The notes beneath the pieces are model-generated. The model had not been told where the DNA came from, did not search any database, and was given only the letters and a program-made list of their open reading frames with translations. Source: GAS368 sp965227745 (GTDB lineage Bacteria > Verrucomicrobiota > Verrucomicrobiia > Opitutales > Opitutaceae). From it: DNA of 64,000 nucleotides. Location: NCBI GenBank assembly GCA_965227745.1, contig OZ245769.1:4526001-4590000 (forward strand). Reading direction: 5' to 3'. Within the stretch, counting starts at the first letter, position 1. The number at the start of each line of letters is the position of its first letter. The translations under genes were made by a program, and so were the position numbers. Positions 26,959 to 34,918 of the stretch are shown piece after piece.

Positions 26959-26995
26959 TTTTAGCCCAGCAACAACAACCAAAACATCCGATCCC

Positions 26996-27847
26996 ATGCC
27001 AGACATCACTATCACGCTTGAGCCGCAGCCTTCGAAGAACCAGCTCAAGCGCATCGCCAAGGAATGCCCACCTAAACCTCCCGCCCAAGTCGCGGCTCCC
27101 GCCGTCCCTGCCCCCGCAGCTCCCGCCGCGGTGGCGGCGCAGCCAGATGGCACTCCACTCACGCAATTACTCAGCCCGAAGTGCACCTTGATTGCTCGCT
27201 TTGACAATCTCGGCAATGTGATCCTCCTCGCCTCCGTATTGATCGCCGAGGAGTACCGATTGTACCGCTTGGGAGATATCTCCGCCGATAAAGATCTGCT
27301 CTCGTTTAAGTTCACAGTACTCCCGGGCGCTACCTCCGCGGCAAAACCTAATCCGGACTATCCCAATTCGGCGTTGGTCGTCGAGCGCATCAGCGATTGG
27401 AGCCAGCCGTGGGACGAGGAAGTGGTCCATGCCCTCGGCGGAAAGCCCTACCCACTGGGGACTGACCCGATCCAACAGAATTTTCTCGTCGGCGGCGGAG
27501 CGAAATTCGCGATCAACCCACAAAACACCTTGCAGGGTGTCTATTCCGGGCCCTCGGCCGGCAATAACATGGCCCAGCTGACCACGGTCGGCATCGCGCG
27601 AACCTCCTGGAGTGCGATCCTCCCTGGCACGCCGACGAAAACCCTGTCGCTCTGGCTGCCGAGTGGAGCCAATGGCACCCTCCGGGTGGCGCGCTGCGAC
27701 GGCTCGAAGAGCTGCGTTCTGCAATCGCTATTGATTATTCCGCAAGCCGAGAATGGGGAGTTGGATGACAATCAAGTGAAGGACATTCTCGACCCCGCAG
27801 ACGTCGTGGAGCCGGCGAATGCTCCAGCCAAAGCAGAAGGGGCGTAA
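26996..27847 (+). CDS. Unknown 283-aa protein in the DyP/hybrid-kinase operon
   Basis: Begins MPDITITLEPQPSKNQLK, followed by a Pro/Ala linker (about 30-52) and a compact ~190-residue domain (about 55-250). The domain contains LIARFDNLGNVILLASVLIAEEYRLYRLGD, NSALVVERISDWSQPWDEEVVHALGGKPYPLGTDPI, and a beta-rich end with ARTSWSAILPGTPTKTLSLWLPSGANGTLRVARCDG. No signal peptide and no known motif are seen. It starts 37 bp after the kinase stop and a strong terminator follows, so it is the last gene of the operon. It may be a partner, target or dedicated sensor component of the peroxidase and kinase; its function is not known. Confidence 0.8.
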   Translation: MPDITITLEPQPSKNQLKRIAKECPPKPPAQVAAPAVPAPAAPAAVAAQPDGTPLTQLLSPKCTLIARFDNLGNVILLASVLIAEEYRLYRLGDISADKDLLSFKFTVLPGATSAAKPNPDYPNSALVVERISDWSQPWDEEVVHALGGKPYPLGTDPIQQNFLVGGGAKFAINPQNTLQGVYSGPSAGNNMAQLTTVGIARTSWSAILPGTPTKTLSLWLPSGANGTLRVARCDGSKSCVLQSLLIIPQAENGELDDNQVKDILDPADVVEPANAPAKAEGA

Positions 27848-27917
27848 GTGGTCGGCAGCGTCGTTTCGGGAATCAATCTGAGTGGATCCTTGCCTCGATC
27901 GACACGATCTATGCGCG

Positions 27918-27956
27918 ACGGGTGTGAACGCCATCTTATGGTCGCACCCGTTTTTT
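27918..27956 (+). terminator. Rho-independent terminator of the DyP/kinase operon
   Basis: Stem ACGGGTGTG (27918-27926) pairs with CGCACCCGT (27943-27951), with one mismatch, and is followed by TTTTTT. It lies 70 bp after the unknown 283-aa gene and supports the DyP, kinase and unknown gene forming one transcription unit. Confidence 0.8.
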
Positions 27957-28089
27957 ATCCCCGCCTCGTACACGCGCTGCCGGCCTTTTCCAACGAGGGG
28001 AGTCGAGATGCGCGCTCTGCGGAAACCTCACGGTAAGCGTGCCCGGCATTTCTGTTCGCCTCCCATGCGGCTGGCGTTTTGCTGGCGCC

Positions 28090-29523
28090 ATGGGATTTTT
28101 TGACCGCTTCTCTTCGAAGAAACCACAGCCCGCGACTCCGGCGTCCGCTGAGTCGACGAAGGAGCGGGGCGATGCTGCGCCAGTGCATCCCGCGCCGGCC
28201 CCGGCGAGCAACGCGCCCGAAGGCACACCGTCTGCGGCGGCGTTGTCCGCGCCCGGCGGCGTCAAGGCCCGGCTCGCCGCGGCGCGGGAAAAACTCACGG
28301 CCAAGGACCTCGCGGCGGCGATGGCGATTTATGAGGAGGTGCTCGCGGCGGCGGGCGACCGACCCGATGTGCTCGTAGCGATCTCGGGCGATCTGGGTTC
28401 GCACGGGCAGGTGCAGGAGATCGTAGAGTTGATTGCGCCGCGTTACGATGCGGAGCGTCACGGCCCGGCGACGGGCTTGAATTTGCTCCAGGCCTATCTC
28501 GCGCTGCGCAATCCCGACGCCGCGCAGCATGTGCTCGATCTGCTCTTTGGCCTGCAGCGGCCCGAACTCGAGGAGCGGCTCTATGGTTTTTCCAACGCCA
28601 TCGCCGAGATGCTGGCCTCGCCGCATGCGGCGCCGCCGCCCGGGGTGATCGGCGGCGCGGCCGTGGGGGCCGAGGGGCCGAAGGTCTCGCTCATCACGAT
28701 CAGCAAGCCGGTCTGGGTCTACGGCCTCGAGCCGATGCTGGCGCAACTCTTGCCGCCGAAGGAAGGCCGCTTGCGCCGCATCGCGTTCGCGCAGCTCGCG
28801 CTGCCCGGCTACCCGGACATCGGAGCGGCGGTGAAAAAACCGGAGGACGAACTCGGCCGCCTCTCGAAGGCGATCCCGGTGTGGCTCGCGGAGACGTTTT
28901 ACTTTTCACCGTCGTACGCGCCCCTGGCCGCCGTCGCGGTGGTGACGCCGCCCGATGGCGCGCCCAATCACCACATGATTTTCGGCGCGGAGTGGACCAC
29001 GGAAAATCTCCGCCAACTGGTCGAGACCACCGAGGGCGGGCTCGATTTTCTCGTCACCGGCGCACTACGCGTCAACGCGGGCGACTACGAACTCGTGCTG
29101 CGCGTCTGGGAGGTGAAGACGTTTCGCGAGCGCAAAACCTTTCATGCGCGCTGGACGCCGGCCTCGGCCGATGAATCGCTCGTGGCGCTGCACAGCGAGG
29201 TGCGAAAATTCATGGAGTGGTCGCCGGCGAGCGCGGCCCTAGCCTTTTCGCCGACGCTGAAACCGCGCGCGTGGCTCGATACGCTCGGGGGCTCGCTCGG
29301 GCTCTTCCTCGCCGAAAAGAAAATTCTCCCCGCCAATTTGCTCGCACCCTCGCCGGAAGTGTTAGGGCACGCCGCCCAGCATGCCACCACGAGCGAAGCG
29401 GCCTCGCTGGCGTTTCTTACCACGCGGGCGCGCATCGCGGCGCTCGGCGCGACGCTCGCGCCGTTCGACGTCGCGCTCACGCGCTCGGCCCTCGTCAACG
29501 AAGCGCGGAAGATCCTCGGGTAA
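28090..29523 (+). CDS. 477-aa cytoplasmic protein of unknown function with helical-repeat N-terminus
   Basis: From ATG 28090 (MGFFDRFSSKKPQP). Low-complexity Ala/Pro-rich linker (about 12-55), a TPR-like helical segment (about 60-165: AAREKLTAKDLAAAMAIYEEVLAAAGDRPDVLVAISGDLGSHG, ATGLNLLQAYLALRNPDAAQHVLDLL), then a larger domain with VSLITISKPVWVYGLEPMLAQLLPPKEGRLRRIAFAQLALPG and GLDFLVTGALRVNAGDYELVLRVWEVKTFRERKTFHARWTP. No catalytic signature was recognised. The TPR-like part suggests a protein-interaction role. It stands alone between two intergenic repeats. Confidence 0.8.
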   Translation: MGFFDRFSSKKPQPATPASAESTKERGDAAPVHPAPAPASNAPEGTPSAAALSAPGGVKARLAAAREKLTAKDLAAAMAIYEEVLAAAGDRPDVLVAISGDLGSHGQVQEIVELIAPRYDAERHGPATGLNLLQAYLALRNPDAAQHVLDLLFGLQRPELEERLYGFSNAIAEMLASPHAAPPPGVIGGAAVGAEGPKVSLITISKPVWVYGLEPMLAQLLPPKEGRLRRIAFAQLALPGYPDIGAAVKKPEDELGRLSKAIPVWLAETFYFSPSYAPLAAVAVVTPPDGAPNHHMIFGAEWTTENLRQLVETTEGGLDFLVTGALRVNAGDYELVLRVWEVKTFRERKTFHARWTPASADESLVALHSEVRKFMEWSPASAALAFSPTLKPRAWLDTLGGSLGLFLAEKKILPANLLAPSPEVLGHAAQHATTSEAASLAFLTTRARIAALGATLAPFDVALTRSALVNEARKILG

Positions 29524-29531
29524 AGGACCGC

Positions 29532-29587
29532 AAGGGAGCGGCGGTTCGCAACCGCCGCCGACGGGGCTTGCAAAGCCCCGCTCCCTT
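29532..29587. repeat. Double-hairpin palindrome with AAGGGAGCG...CGCTCCCTT ends
   Basis: Ends AAGGGAGCG and CGCTCCCTT enclose hairpins GCGGCGGTTCGCAACCGCCGC and GGGGCTTGCAAAGCCCC. The whole folds as a cruciform-like element of 56 bp. It lies 46 bp before the DAHP synthase start, just after the preceding gene, so it may also end transcription of that gene. Confidence 0.75.
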
Positions 29588-29632
29588 AAAACGCCTCACT
29601 TAATTCGGCCTTCGAGATTCGAAATTTATTCT

Positions 29633-30700
29633 ATGCATCAACCGACTGCCGATCTGCGTATCCGCGCGACGAAACCACTGGTCGCCCCGGCGGCGCTGGC
29701 GACTGAACTGCCGTTGTCCGATGCGGGCGCAGCGGTGGTGGCGCAATCGCGGAAGGAGATCGCCCAGATCATCACCGGCTCGGACGATCGCCTGCTCGTG
29801 GTCGTCGGCCCCTGCTCGATCCACGATCCGCTCGCGGCCGTGGAGTATGCGGAGCGGTTGCGCACCGTCGTGCCGATGTACGTGGGCGAGTTGCTGATCG
29901 CGATGCGCGTGTATTTCGAAAAGCCGCGCACGGTGGTCGGCTGGAAGGGCCTCATCAACGACCCCGATCTCGACGGCTCTTATCAGATTAATCGCGGCCT
30001 GCGCCTCGCACGGCAGCTTCTGCTCGATGTCGTCGCGCGCGAATTGCCGGTGGCGACGGAGTTTCTGGATACGACGCTGGGTCAGTATTACGCCGATCTC
30101 GTCTCGTGGGGCGCCATCGGCGCGCGCACGGTCGAGAGCCAGGTGCACCGCGAGCTGGCCTCGGGGCTTTCGATGCCGGTGGGGTTCAAGAACCGCACCG
30201 ATGGCGACGTCCAAGTGGCGGTGGATGCGATTCGCTCCGCGCGGCATGAGCACTGGTTTCCCTCGCTCACGCGCGAGGGTGCGCCGGCGGTGATGGGCAC
30301 GACGGGCAACGAGCACACGCATCTCGTGCTGCGCGGCGGCACGCGCGGGCCTAATTTTTCGGCCACCGAGGTGCGGGCGGCGGCCTCACTGCTCGCGAAA
30401 AACCAACTGCCCGCGCACCTGATGGTCGACTGCTCGCATGCCAACAGCGGCAAAGACCCCGGGCGTCAGCCGGCCGTCGCGGCGGACCTCGCGGCGCAGC
30501 TCGCCGCCGGCGAGACGGCGATCTCCGCCGTGATGATCGAGAGCAATCTCCTCGGCGGCACGCAGGATTATCAGCATCGCCCGCTCATCCACGGCCGCAG
30601 CATCACCGATGCGTGCCTCTCGTGGGAGCAGACACTGCCCGTGCTCGCCACGCTGGCCGAGGCGGTGAAGGCCCGGCGGGGCACAAAAGTGAAATCCTGA
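29633..30700 (+). CDS. 3-deoxy-7-phosphoheptulonate (DAHP) synthase, type I (AroF/G/H family)
   Basis: First enzyme of the shikimate pathway: PEP plus erythrose-4-phosphate to DAHP. 355 aa, the size of E. coli AroF/G/H. Motifs: VVVGPCSIHDP (58-66, with the metal-binding Cys61), MRVYFEKPRTVVGWKGLINDPDLDGSYQINRGL, ATEFLDT, SWGAIGARTVESQVHRELASGLSMPVGFKNRTDG, HLVLRGG, and MVDCSHANSGKDP. Which amino acid gives feedback inhibition cannot be read from the sequence. ATG 29633 is the first start beyond the upstream palindrome and matches the family N-terminus. Confidence 0.95.
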   Translation: MHQPTADLRIRATKPLVAPAALATELPLSDAGAAVVAQSRKEIAQIITGSDDRLLVVVGPCSIHDPLAAVEYAERLRTVVPMYVGELLIAMRVYFEKPRTVVGWKGLINDPDLDGSYQINRGLRLARQLLLDVVARELPVATEFLDTTLGQYYADLVSWGAIGARTVESQVHRELASGLSMPVGFKNRTDGDVQVAVDAIRSARHEHWFPSLTREGAPAVMGTTGNEHTHLVLRGGTRGPNFSATEVRAAASLLAKNQLPAHLMVDCSHANSGKDPGRQPAVAADLAAQLAAGETAISAVMIESNLLGGTQDYQHRPLIHGRSITDACLSWEQTLPVLATLAEAVKARRGTKVKS

Positions 30701-30920
30701 AAGCACGCGCGAACCCTTAAAAAATCGGCGCATTTCCAAACCGATTTGAAAAGGAGGAAACGAAGGTAACGAAGAGACCTGAGTGCGCGTAGGCTCGTCC
30801 GGCGATGGGCGCAAATTCAGAAAAAGTGTGCCGCGGTTTTCTGGTCGCCGCGAGCGCCAGCGAGTGGACGGGCAAACCTCTGCGCTCAAGGTTGAGACTG
30901 CGGCTGAAATTAACCTGCTC

Positions 30921-31307
30921 CTAACGCTTCTCTTCCATCAGGCCGATGAGGTTGCCGTCAGGGTCGCGGAGGAAGCCGATCCAGAGTTCGTGGTCGGGCA
31001 TTTTCGCAGTGAGTTGCGGGGCCCGCTCGCTGGTCGCCCCGCGGGCGACGATGGCGGCGTGGACGGATTCCACGTCGGTGACCTTGAAGTAGAGAATGGA
31101 ATTTTTTCCGACCTCACCGTGCCCTTGCGGCTTGGTGAGCATAATGCGCACCGAGCCGGCGGCGAGAAAGGCGAGGTTGGGCCCGGCGGGGAAAAGGAAT
31201 TTCAGGCCGAGGACGTCGCGGTAGAATATCGTCGCTTGGGCAACGTCGCGGACGGTGAGGGCGATCTGGCCGAGGTCGGAGACGGCGGTGGTGGTGAGGG
31301 ATGTCAT
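30921..31307 (-). CDS. VOC (glyoxalase/bleomycin-resistance fold) family protein
   Basis: 128-aa single vicinal-oxygen-chelate domain: LGQIALTVRDVAQATIFYRDVLGLKFLF, SILYFKVTDVESVHAAIVARGA and the terminal ELWIGFLRDPDGNLIGLMEEKR. The usual metal-binding positions (His/Glu in the first and last strands) are partly kept (Glu near the end). Members range from glyoxalases and dioxygenases to antibiotic-binding proteins, so the substrate is not predictable. The gene is isolated between a shikimate gene and an unrelated small gene. The 220-bp gap after the DAHP synthase gene contains a short hairpin (AAATCGG/CCGATTT, 30722-30747) and a GGAAACGAAGGTAACGAAG repeat word. Confidence 0.85.
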   Translation of the reverse strand: MTSLTTTAVSDLGQIALTVRDVAQATIFYRDVLGLKFLFPAGPNLAFLAAGSVRIMLTKPQGHGEVGKNSILYFKVTDVESVHAAIVARGATSERAPQLTAKMPDHELWIGFLRDPDGNLIGLMEEKR

Positions 31308-31410
31308 GCGATTGACCTAGTTGAGGCGGGCGTGCAGACAGGGGGTGAGTTTCCAGAAAGACCGTGGATGACTTTGTGAGATTACAAATAAAAAGGCGGC
31401 GCCCATTAGT

Positions 31411-31812
31411 TTGGAAAACTGCATCGGACGGCAGCGAACTTCAGAATCTTGTAGGCAGATGTTTGCCCAACTGGGAGCTCCAGAGATGGACGAGTTTGGT
31501 GGACTGACGATGTTGATTTATGCGAGCAAAGGAGTGACAGTCTATGTCAACGAGCAGGACTGTGTCGTGTGCATCTTCCTATTTGCGGCAGGCGTAGAAG
31601 ATAACTGTGAAAGTATTTTCCTGCTGCCTCGCGGTCTGAGTTTTTCGCAATCAAGCGCGGACGTTGGACGCGCGTTGGGCGAACCGGCGGAGTCTGGGAT
31701 AAACGAGCACGGTCGAGTTTGGGAAAAATTTAAGTACCCGGACTACGCCCTGCACTTGGAGATTCGACTCGCTACGATGATGGCGCCTTTGGACGAAATA
31801 TCCTCCCCGTAA
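31411..31812 (+). CDS. Small protein resembling immunity-associated conserved hypothetical family
   Basis: 133 aa from TTG 31411; ATG 31459 (MFAQLGAPEMDEFGG) is a shorter alternative. The pattern LG.PEMDEFGG...YASKGVTVYVNEQDCVVCIFLFA...LPRGLSFSQSSADVGRALGEPAESG...WEKFKYPDYALHLEI recalls a family of small conserved proteins that often occur as orphan or immunity-like genes near polymorphic toxins. No toxin gene is adjacent here. Base composition is less GC-rich than the flanks, suggesting acquisition. The family link is from memory of the pattern, and the function is unknown. Confidence 0.6.
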   Translation: MENCIGRQRTSESCRQMFAQLGAPEMDEFGGLTMLIYASKGVTVYVNEQDCVVCIFLFAAGVEDNCESIFLLPRGLSFSQSSADVGRALGEPAESGINEHGRVWEKFKYPDYALHLEIRLATMMAPLDEISSP

Positions 31813-31841
31813 GCGCCGCAGACATAAGTGGGAGAACGGGC

Positions 31842-32504
31842 TCAGCCGCCGATCCATTGCCAGGCGCGCTCGCCGAGCTTGATGAGGACGCCGGCGAAGG
31901 TGGCGAAGTAGATGAGGGTGCCGAGGAGGAAGGCGTAGGCGGTGGCGAGGGCGAGGCCGTCGCGCTCCATCATGCCGAGGGTGGCGAGGACGACGGCGAG
32001 GGCAGGCAGTGTATTCGTAAATGGGATACCGCCAAGCGGGAGGAGCAGGAGGAAGGCGCCGAGGCAGACGACGAGCCCGTGGGTGCGCATGAGGGCGGTG
32101 GAGCCCGTGAGCCAGGGCCAGCGGGGGCGCAGGCGTTTTTCGATCCAGCCGATGAACTTGCTCGCGCCTTCGAGTACGGCGCGGAAGAAGCGCGGCGGGA
32201 GTTGCACGGCGAGGAGGCGGCGCGGGAGCCAGGGCGGGCGACCGACGACATAGCAGGCACCGAGGACGAGAATGACCGCGCCGAAGGGCACGGAGAGACC
32301 GGGAATCGAGATCGGCGAGCAGAAGGGGAGGGCGAGGATGATGATCATCAGCCCCGAGGCGCGGTGGCCGAGGGTCGCCATCACTTCACCGAGGGTGATG
32401 CGGTGATCGGCGAATTGCTCCGCGAGGCCGTGCAGCTCCTGGGAGAGGGTGAGGAGAGGGTCGGCAGCCGTAGCGCCGGGGGCTCCGGGAGCGGGGAGGT
32501 TCAT
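31842..32504 (-). CDS. ExoD family membrane protein
   Basis: 220 aa. Typical ExoD order: SLTLGEVMATLGHRASGLMIIILALPFCSPI-type N-terminal block (residues 36-66), PGLSVPFGAVILVLG, a basic stretch before RWPWLTG, then two or three hydrophobic helices (LVVCLGAFLLLLPLGGIPFTNTLPALAVVLATLGMMERDGLALATAY). The family is named for Rhizobium exoD (exopolysaccharide synthesis and alkaline tolerance) but its biochemical action is unclear. No exopolysaccharide genes are adjacent. Confidence 0.88.
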   Translation of the reverse strand: MNLPAPGAPGATAADPLLTLSQELHGLAEQFADHRITLGEVMATLGHRASGLMIIILALPFCSPISIPGLSVPFGAVILVLGACYVVGRPPWLPRRLLAVQLPPRFFRAVLEGASKFIGWIEKRLRPRWPWLTGSTALMRTHGLVVCLGAFLLLLPLGGIPFTNTLPALAVVLATLGMMERDGLALATAYAFLLGTLIYFATFAGVLIKLGERAWQWIGG

Positions 32505-32827
32505 GAGACGCGGAGAAAAGGAGAGGGGAAGATAGGAAGAAGGGCTGAGGACTCAGGGTCGGGTCACAGAGAGCACGGAGGATTCGCGGAGAGACACAGA
32601 GGAAGAAGACAGGATCGGACTCGAACAGAGGCCCACGGAACACACGGAATACACGGAGGGCCGGAGCGAGAGAAAGATTGAGATAAAGAGGAAAGAGAAG
32701 GAGGCTGAGCGGCGGGAGGCGGGGGACGCTTTTTTAAGTCGAGTCGGGGCGTAAAGCCCCTCCCACAGTTTGCCTCCCAGAGTTCAGCGGCGGCGCGAGG
32801 GGCGGGTGGGAACGCGGGGCGTGACCT
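32505..32827. other. Repeat-filled intergenic region with one purine-rich repeat copy
   Basis: No gene. From 32570 to 32660 it holds degenerate words of the type CACGGAACACACGGAATACACGGA and GAGAGACACAGAGGAAG. At 32669-32701 is one copy of the AGAGAAAGATTNAGATAAAG repeat, whose other copies are at 21152-21247 and 33723. The strand is strongly purine-biased. Confidence 0.7.
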
Positions 32828-33523
32828 TTAGGTGCCGCGTTTGTTGCCGTAGAGCTCGATGTGGAGGCGGTGGGCGTAGCGGTAGCCGCGGGCTTTGCAG
32901 AGGTCGTTGAGCCAGGCGGAGCGTTCGCGCATTTTTTCCAAGGTGCGGGCTTCGGGCATGAGGAGGATTTTATGGCGCGGGATGTCGCGCTGGAGGGCGG
33001 CGATCATGCTCTCCAGTTCGTCGATGTCCTCGGGGCGGGAGACGACGAACTTGAATTGATACGGGTAGGCGTCGACCCAGGCGCGGACGACGTCGGGCCG
33101 CCAGCGGGTGGCTTCGTGTTTTTTGCGCCACGCGCCGTGCTGGAGGGGATCGGGCGCGGAGTTGAGGAGCTTGGGCGACATCGAGGCGAGGTCGCACGCG
33201 ATGCCGTCGGGCTTCACGGTGGCGGCGGTCTCGATGGTGATGTGGTGGCCGAGTTTCTTAATTTCCGCGGCGAGGAGACGGATGTCTTTCGCGATCATGG
33301 GCTCACCGCCGGTGAGGACGACGTGGCGCGCGGCGGGGTAGGACTGCACTTCCTGGACGAGGTCGGTGACGCTCTTTTGGTCGCCCTCGGGATTCCACGA
33401 GGCGTACGGGGTGTCGCACCAGGCGCAGCGGAGATTGCAGCCGCTGGTGCGGAGGAAGACGGACGGGACGCCGGTGAGTTCGCCTTCGCCTTGGAGGGAA
33501 TAGAATGTTTCGGAGATCAGCAT
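32828..33523 (-). CDS. queE: 7-carboxy-7-deazaguanine synthase QueE
   Basis: Radical-SAM enzyme converting 6-carboxytetrahydropterin to 7-carboxy-7-deazaguanine in queuosine and 7-deazaguanine biosynthesis. 231 aa. SETFYSLQGEGELTGVPSVFLRTSGCNLRCAWCDT carries the cluster cysteines C29, C33 and C36. VVLTGGEPM and TIETAATVKPD follow, and DLASMSPKLLNSAPDP is the family's later CSPK-like block. It lies on the same strand as queC but is separated from it by 279 bp of repeats. queD is not in the window. Confidence 0.95.
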   Translation of the reverse strand: MLISETFYSLQGEGELTGVPSVFLRTSGCNLRCAWCDTPYASWNPEGDQKSVTDLVQEVQSYPAARHVVLTGGEPMIAKDIRLLAAEIKKLGHHITIETAATVKPDGIACDLASMSPKLLNSAPDPLQHGAWRKKHEATRWRPDVVRAWVDAYPYQFKFVVSRPEDIDELESMIAALQRDIPRHKILLMPEARTLEKMRERSAWLNDLCKARGYRYAHRLHIELYGNKRGT

Positions 33524-33802
33524 TTACAAACGAGGAGAGGTGGAACCGCGAAACACACGAAATACACGAAAAAGAAAAGCGGGCAAAAAGGAGCGGTTAA
33601 AACAGGAGTGGCCCATGGAACACACCGAATACACGGAAGAAATTGAACAGAAGGAAACAGAGAGAACGAAGAGTCTGCGGTGGGCGAGGGTCGGAGCGGG
33701 ATGTGGAAGGGCTGCGGGACGGAGAGAAAGATTAAGATAGAGAGGAAAGAGAAAGAGTTGGCAGAAGCACATCGCCTCGTAGAGCGGCTGCTTCAGGTGC
33801 GC
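33524..33802. other. Intergenic repeat cluster between queE and queC
   Basis: No gene. It holds, in order, ACCGCGAAACACACGAAATACACGAA-like words (about 33541-33575), CCATGGAACACACCGAATACACGG (about 33612-33636), TTGAACAGAAGGAAACAGAG (about 33645-33664), and at 33723-33757 a full copy of the AGAGAAAGATTAAGATAGAG repeat. All are purine-rich on the plus strand, that is, pyrimidine-rich in the queC transcript. Confidence 0.7.
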
Positions 33803-34486
33803 TCACTGCGGTTTGGCGGGGAGGGGGTCGGTGGAGGCGTAGACGGTCGGGTCTTTGACGCCGGCGTGGGCGAAGGCTTCGCGGCGTTCCACGCAGGTGC
33901 CGCATTTGCCGCAGTGGATGGCCCCGCCTTTGTAGCAGGACCAAGTGCGGCCGAGGTCGGCGCCGAGGCGGACGGCTTCGGTGACGATCTGGGTCTTGGT
34001 GAGGGCGATGAAGGGGCGGAGGAGTTTCACACCGGCGTAGGTGCCGAGGCGCATGGCGTCGCCCATGGCCTGCATGAAATCTTCCCGGCAATCCGGATAG
34101 ATCGCGTGGTCGCCCCCGTGCGCGGCGATCACGAGGCCCTCGGCCTCGAGGCTCTCGGCGAAACCGCAGGCGATGGAGAGCATGATGGCATTCCGAAAGG
34201 GGACGACGGTCTGCTTCATGTTGGCCGCTTCGTAGTGGCCCTCGGGGATGGCGCCGCCGCTGAGGAGGAGATCGGAGGCGAAGAGGCGGTCGACGAAGTC
34301 GAGGCGGATGATTTCGTGACGCACGCCGATGAGCGCGGCGTGTTCGGCGGCGAAGGGGATCTCGCGATGATTGTGCTTCGCGCCGTAGTCGAAGCTGGCG
34401 ACGGCGACGACCGTATGTTCGGAGCGCGCCCAGTGGAGCGCGGTCACGGAATCCATCCCGCCGGAGCAGAGTACGACGACTTTCAT
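33803..34486 (-). CDS. queC: 7-cyano-7-deazaguanine synthase QueC
   Basis: ATP-dependent ligase making preQ0 from 7-carboxy-7-deazaguanine and ammonia. 227 aa. PP-loop SGGMDS at residues 8-13, FDYGAKHNHREI, VVPFRNAIMLSIACGFAESLEAEGLVIAAHGGDHAIYPDCREDF (family signature), and zinc-binding cysteines in SCYKGGAIHCGKCGTCVERREAF. Functionally paired with queE downstream. No preQ1 riboswitch was seen upstream. Confidence 0.96.
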   Translation of the reverse strand: MKVVVLCSGGMDSVTALHWARSEHTVVAVASFDYGAKHNHREIPFAAEHAALIGVRHEIIRLDFVDRLFASDLLLSGGAIPEGHYEAANMKQTVVPFRNAIMLSIACGFAESLEAEGLVIAAHGGDHAIYPDCREDFMQAMGDAMRLGTYAGVKLLRPFIALTKTQIVTEAVRLGADLGRTWSCYKGGAIHCGKCGTCVERREAFAHAGVKDPTVYASTDPLPAKPQ

Positions 34487-34918
34487 GCGAGCAGTGTGGG
34501 CGAAAAGGAGGCGGAGATCACAGGAAAAAGGCGCGGATTCGAAACGGGGGTAGGGATTCCAATGTTTGGGGTTAGGGAGGGACAGATAGAGAGAAGGGGA
34601 AGGGGGGAAGCGATAGGGGGAGGGAGAAAAGGGGCAATGGGGAGAGTGATTTGGCGCGGGGTGGGGAGTACAAAAGTAGCTGAGGTTTAAAAAGCGGAGT
34701 GGGCGAAAATTTTACTCCAACGTGGGTCGCTACATTCGAACGTCCCGCGCGCTAGGTGGCATCGCTTCGTTCATGAAGCCTGCCTGCACCTCGCTACCGT
34801 TTCCGTCCTCGCGCGCGCTCTCGCGCTTTCCCCTTTGCAAGCCAGTCCCACCTCTGGCGTTTCTTTTTCCTCAAATCTATGTCTCCCTCCTGGGCATCCC
34901 CCAGAGGCGCTATTTCCC
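34487..34918. other. Intergenic region with a long purine-rich, G-tract-rich segment
   Basis: 432 bp between divergent queC and the deacetylase gene. About 34500-34700 is extremely purine-rich on the plus strand. G-runs at 34596-34599, 34602-34607, 34616-34620, 34631-34634 and 34639-34642 could form a G-quadruplex. About 34720-34918 is pyrimidine-rich and has no convincing reading frame. Promoters for both genes should lie here, but no consensus could be fixed. Confidence 0.6.

Noticed and set aside
32570..33680. CRISPR array
   Set aside because: The repeated words are degenerate, of unequal spacing and purine-only in character; no cas gene is present.
34487..34600. preQ1 riboswitch upstream of queC
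   Set aside because: The region is purine tract; no pseudoknot-type hairpin with A-rich tail was found.
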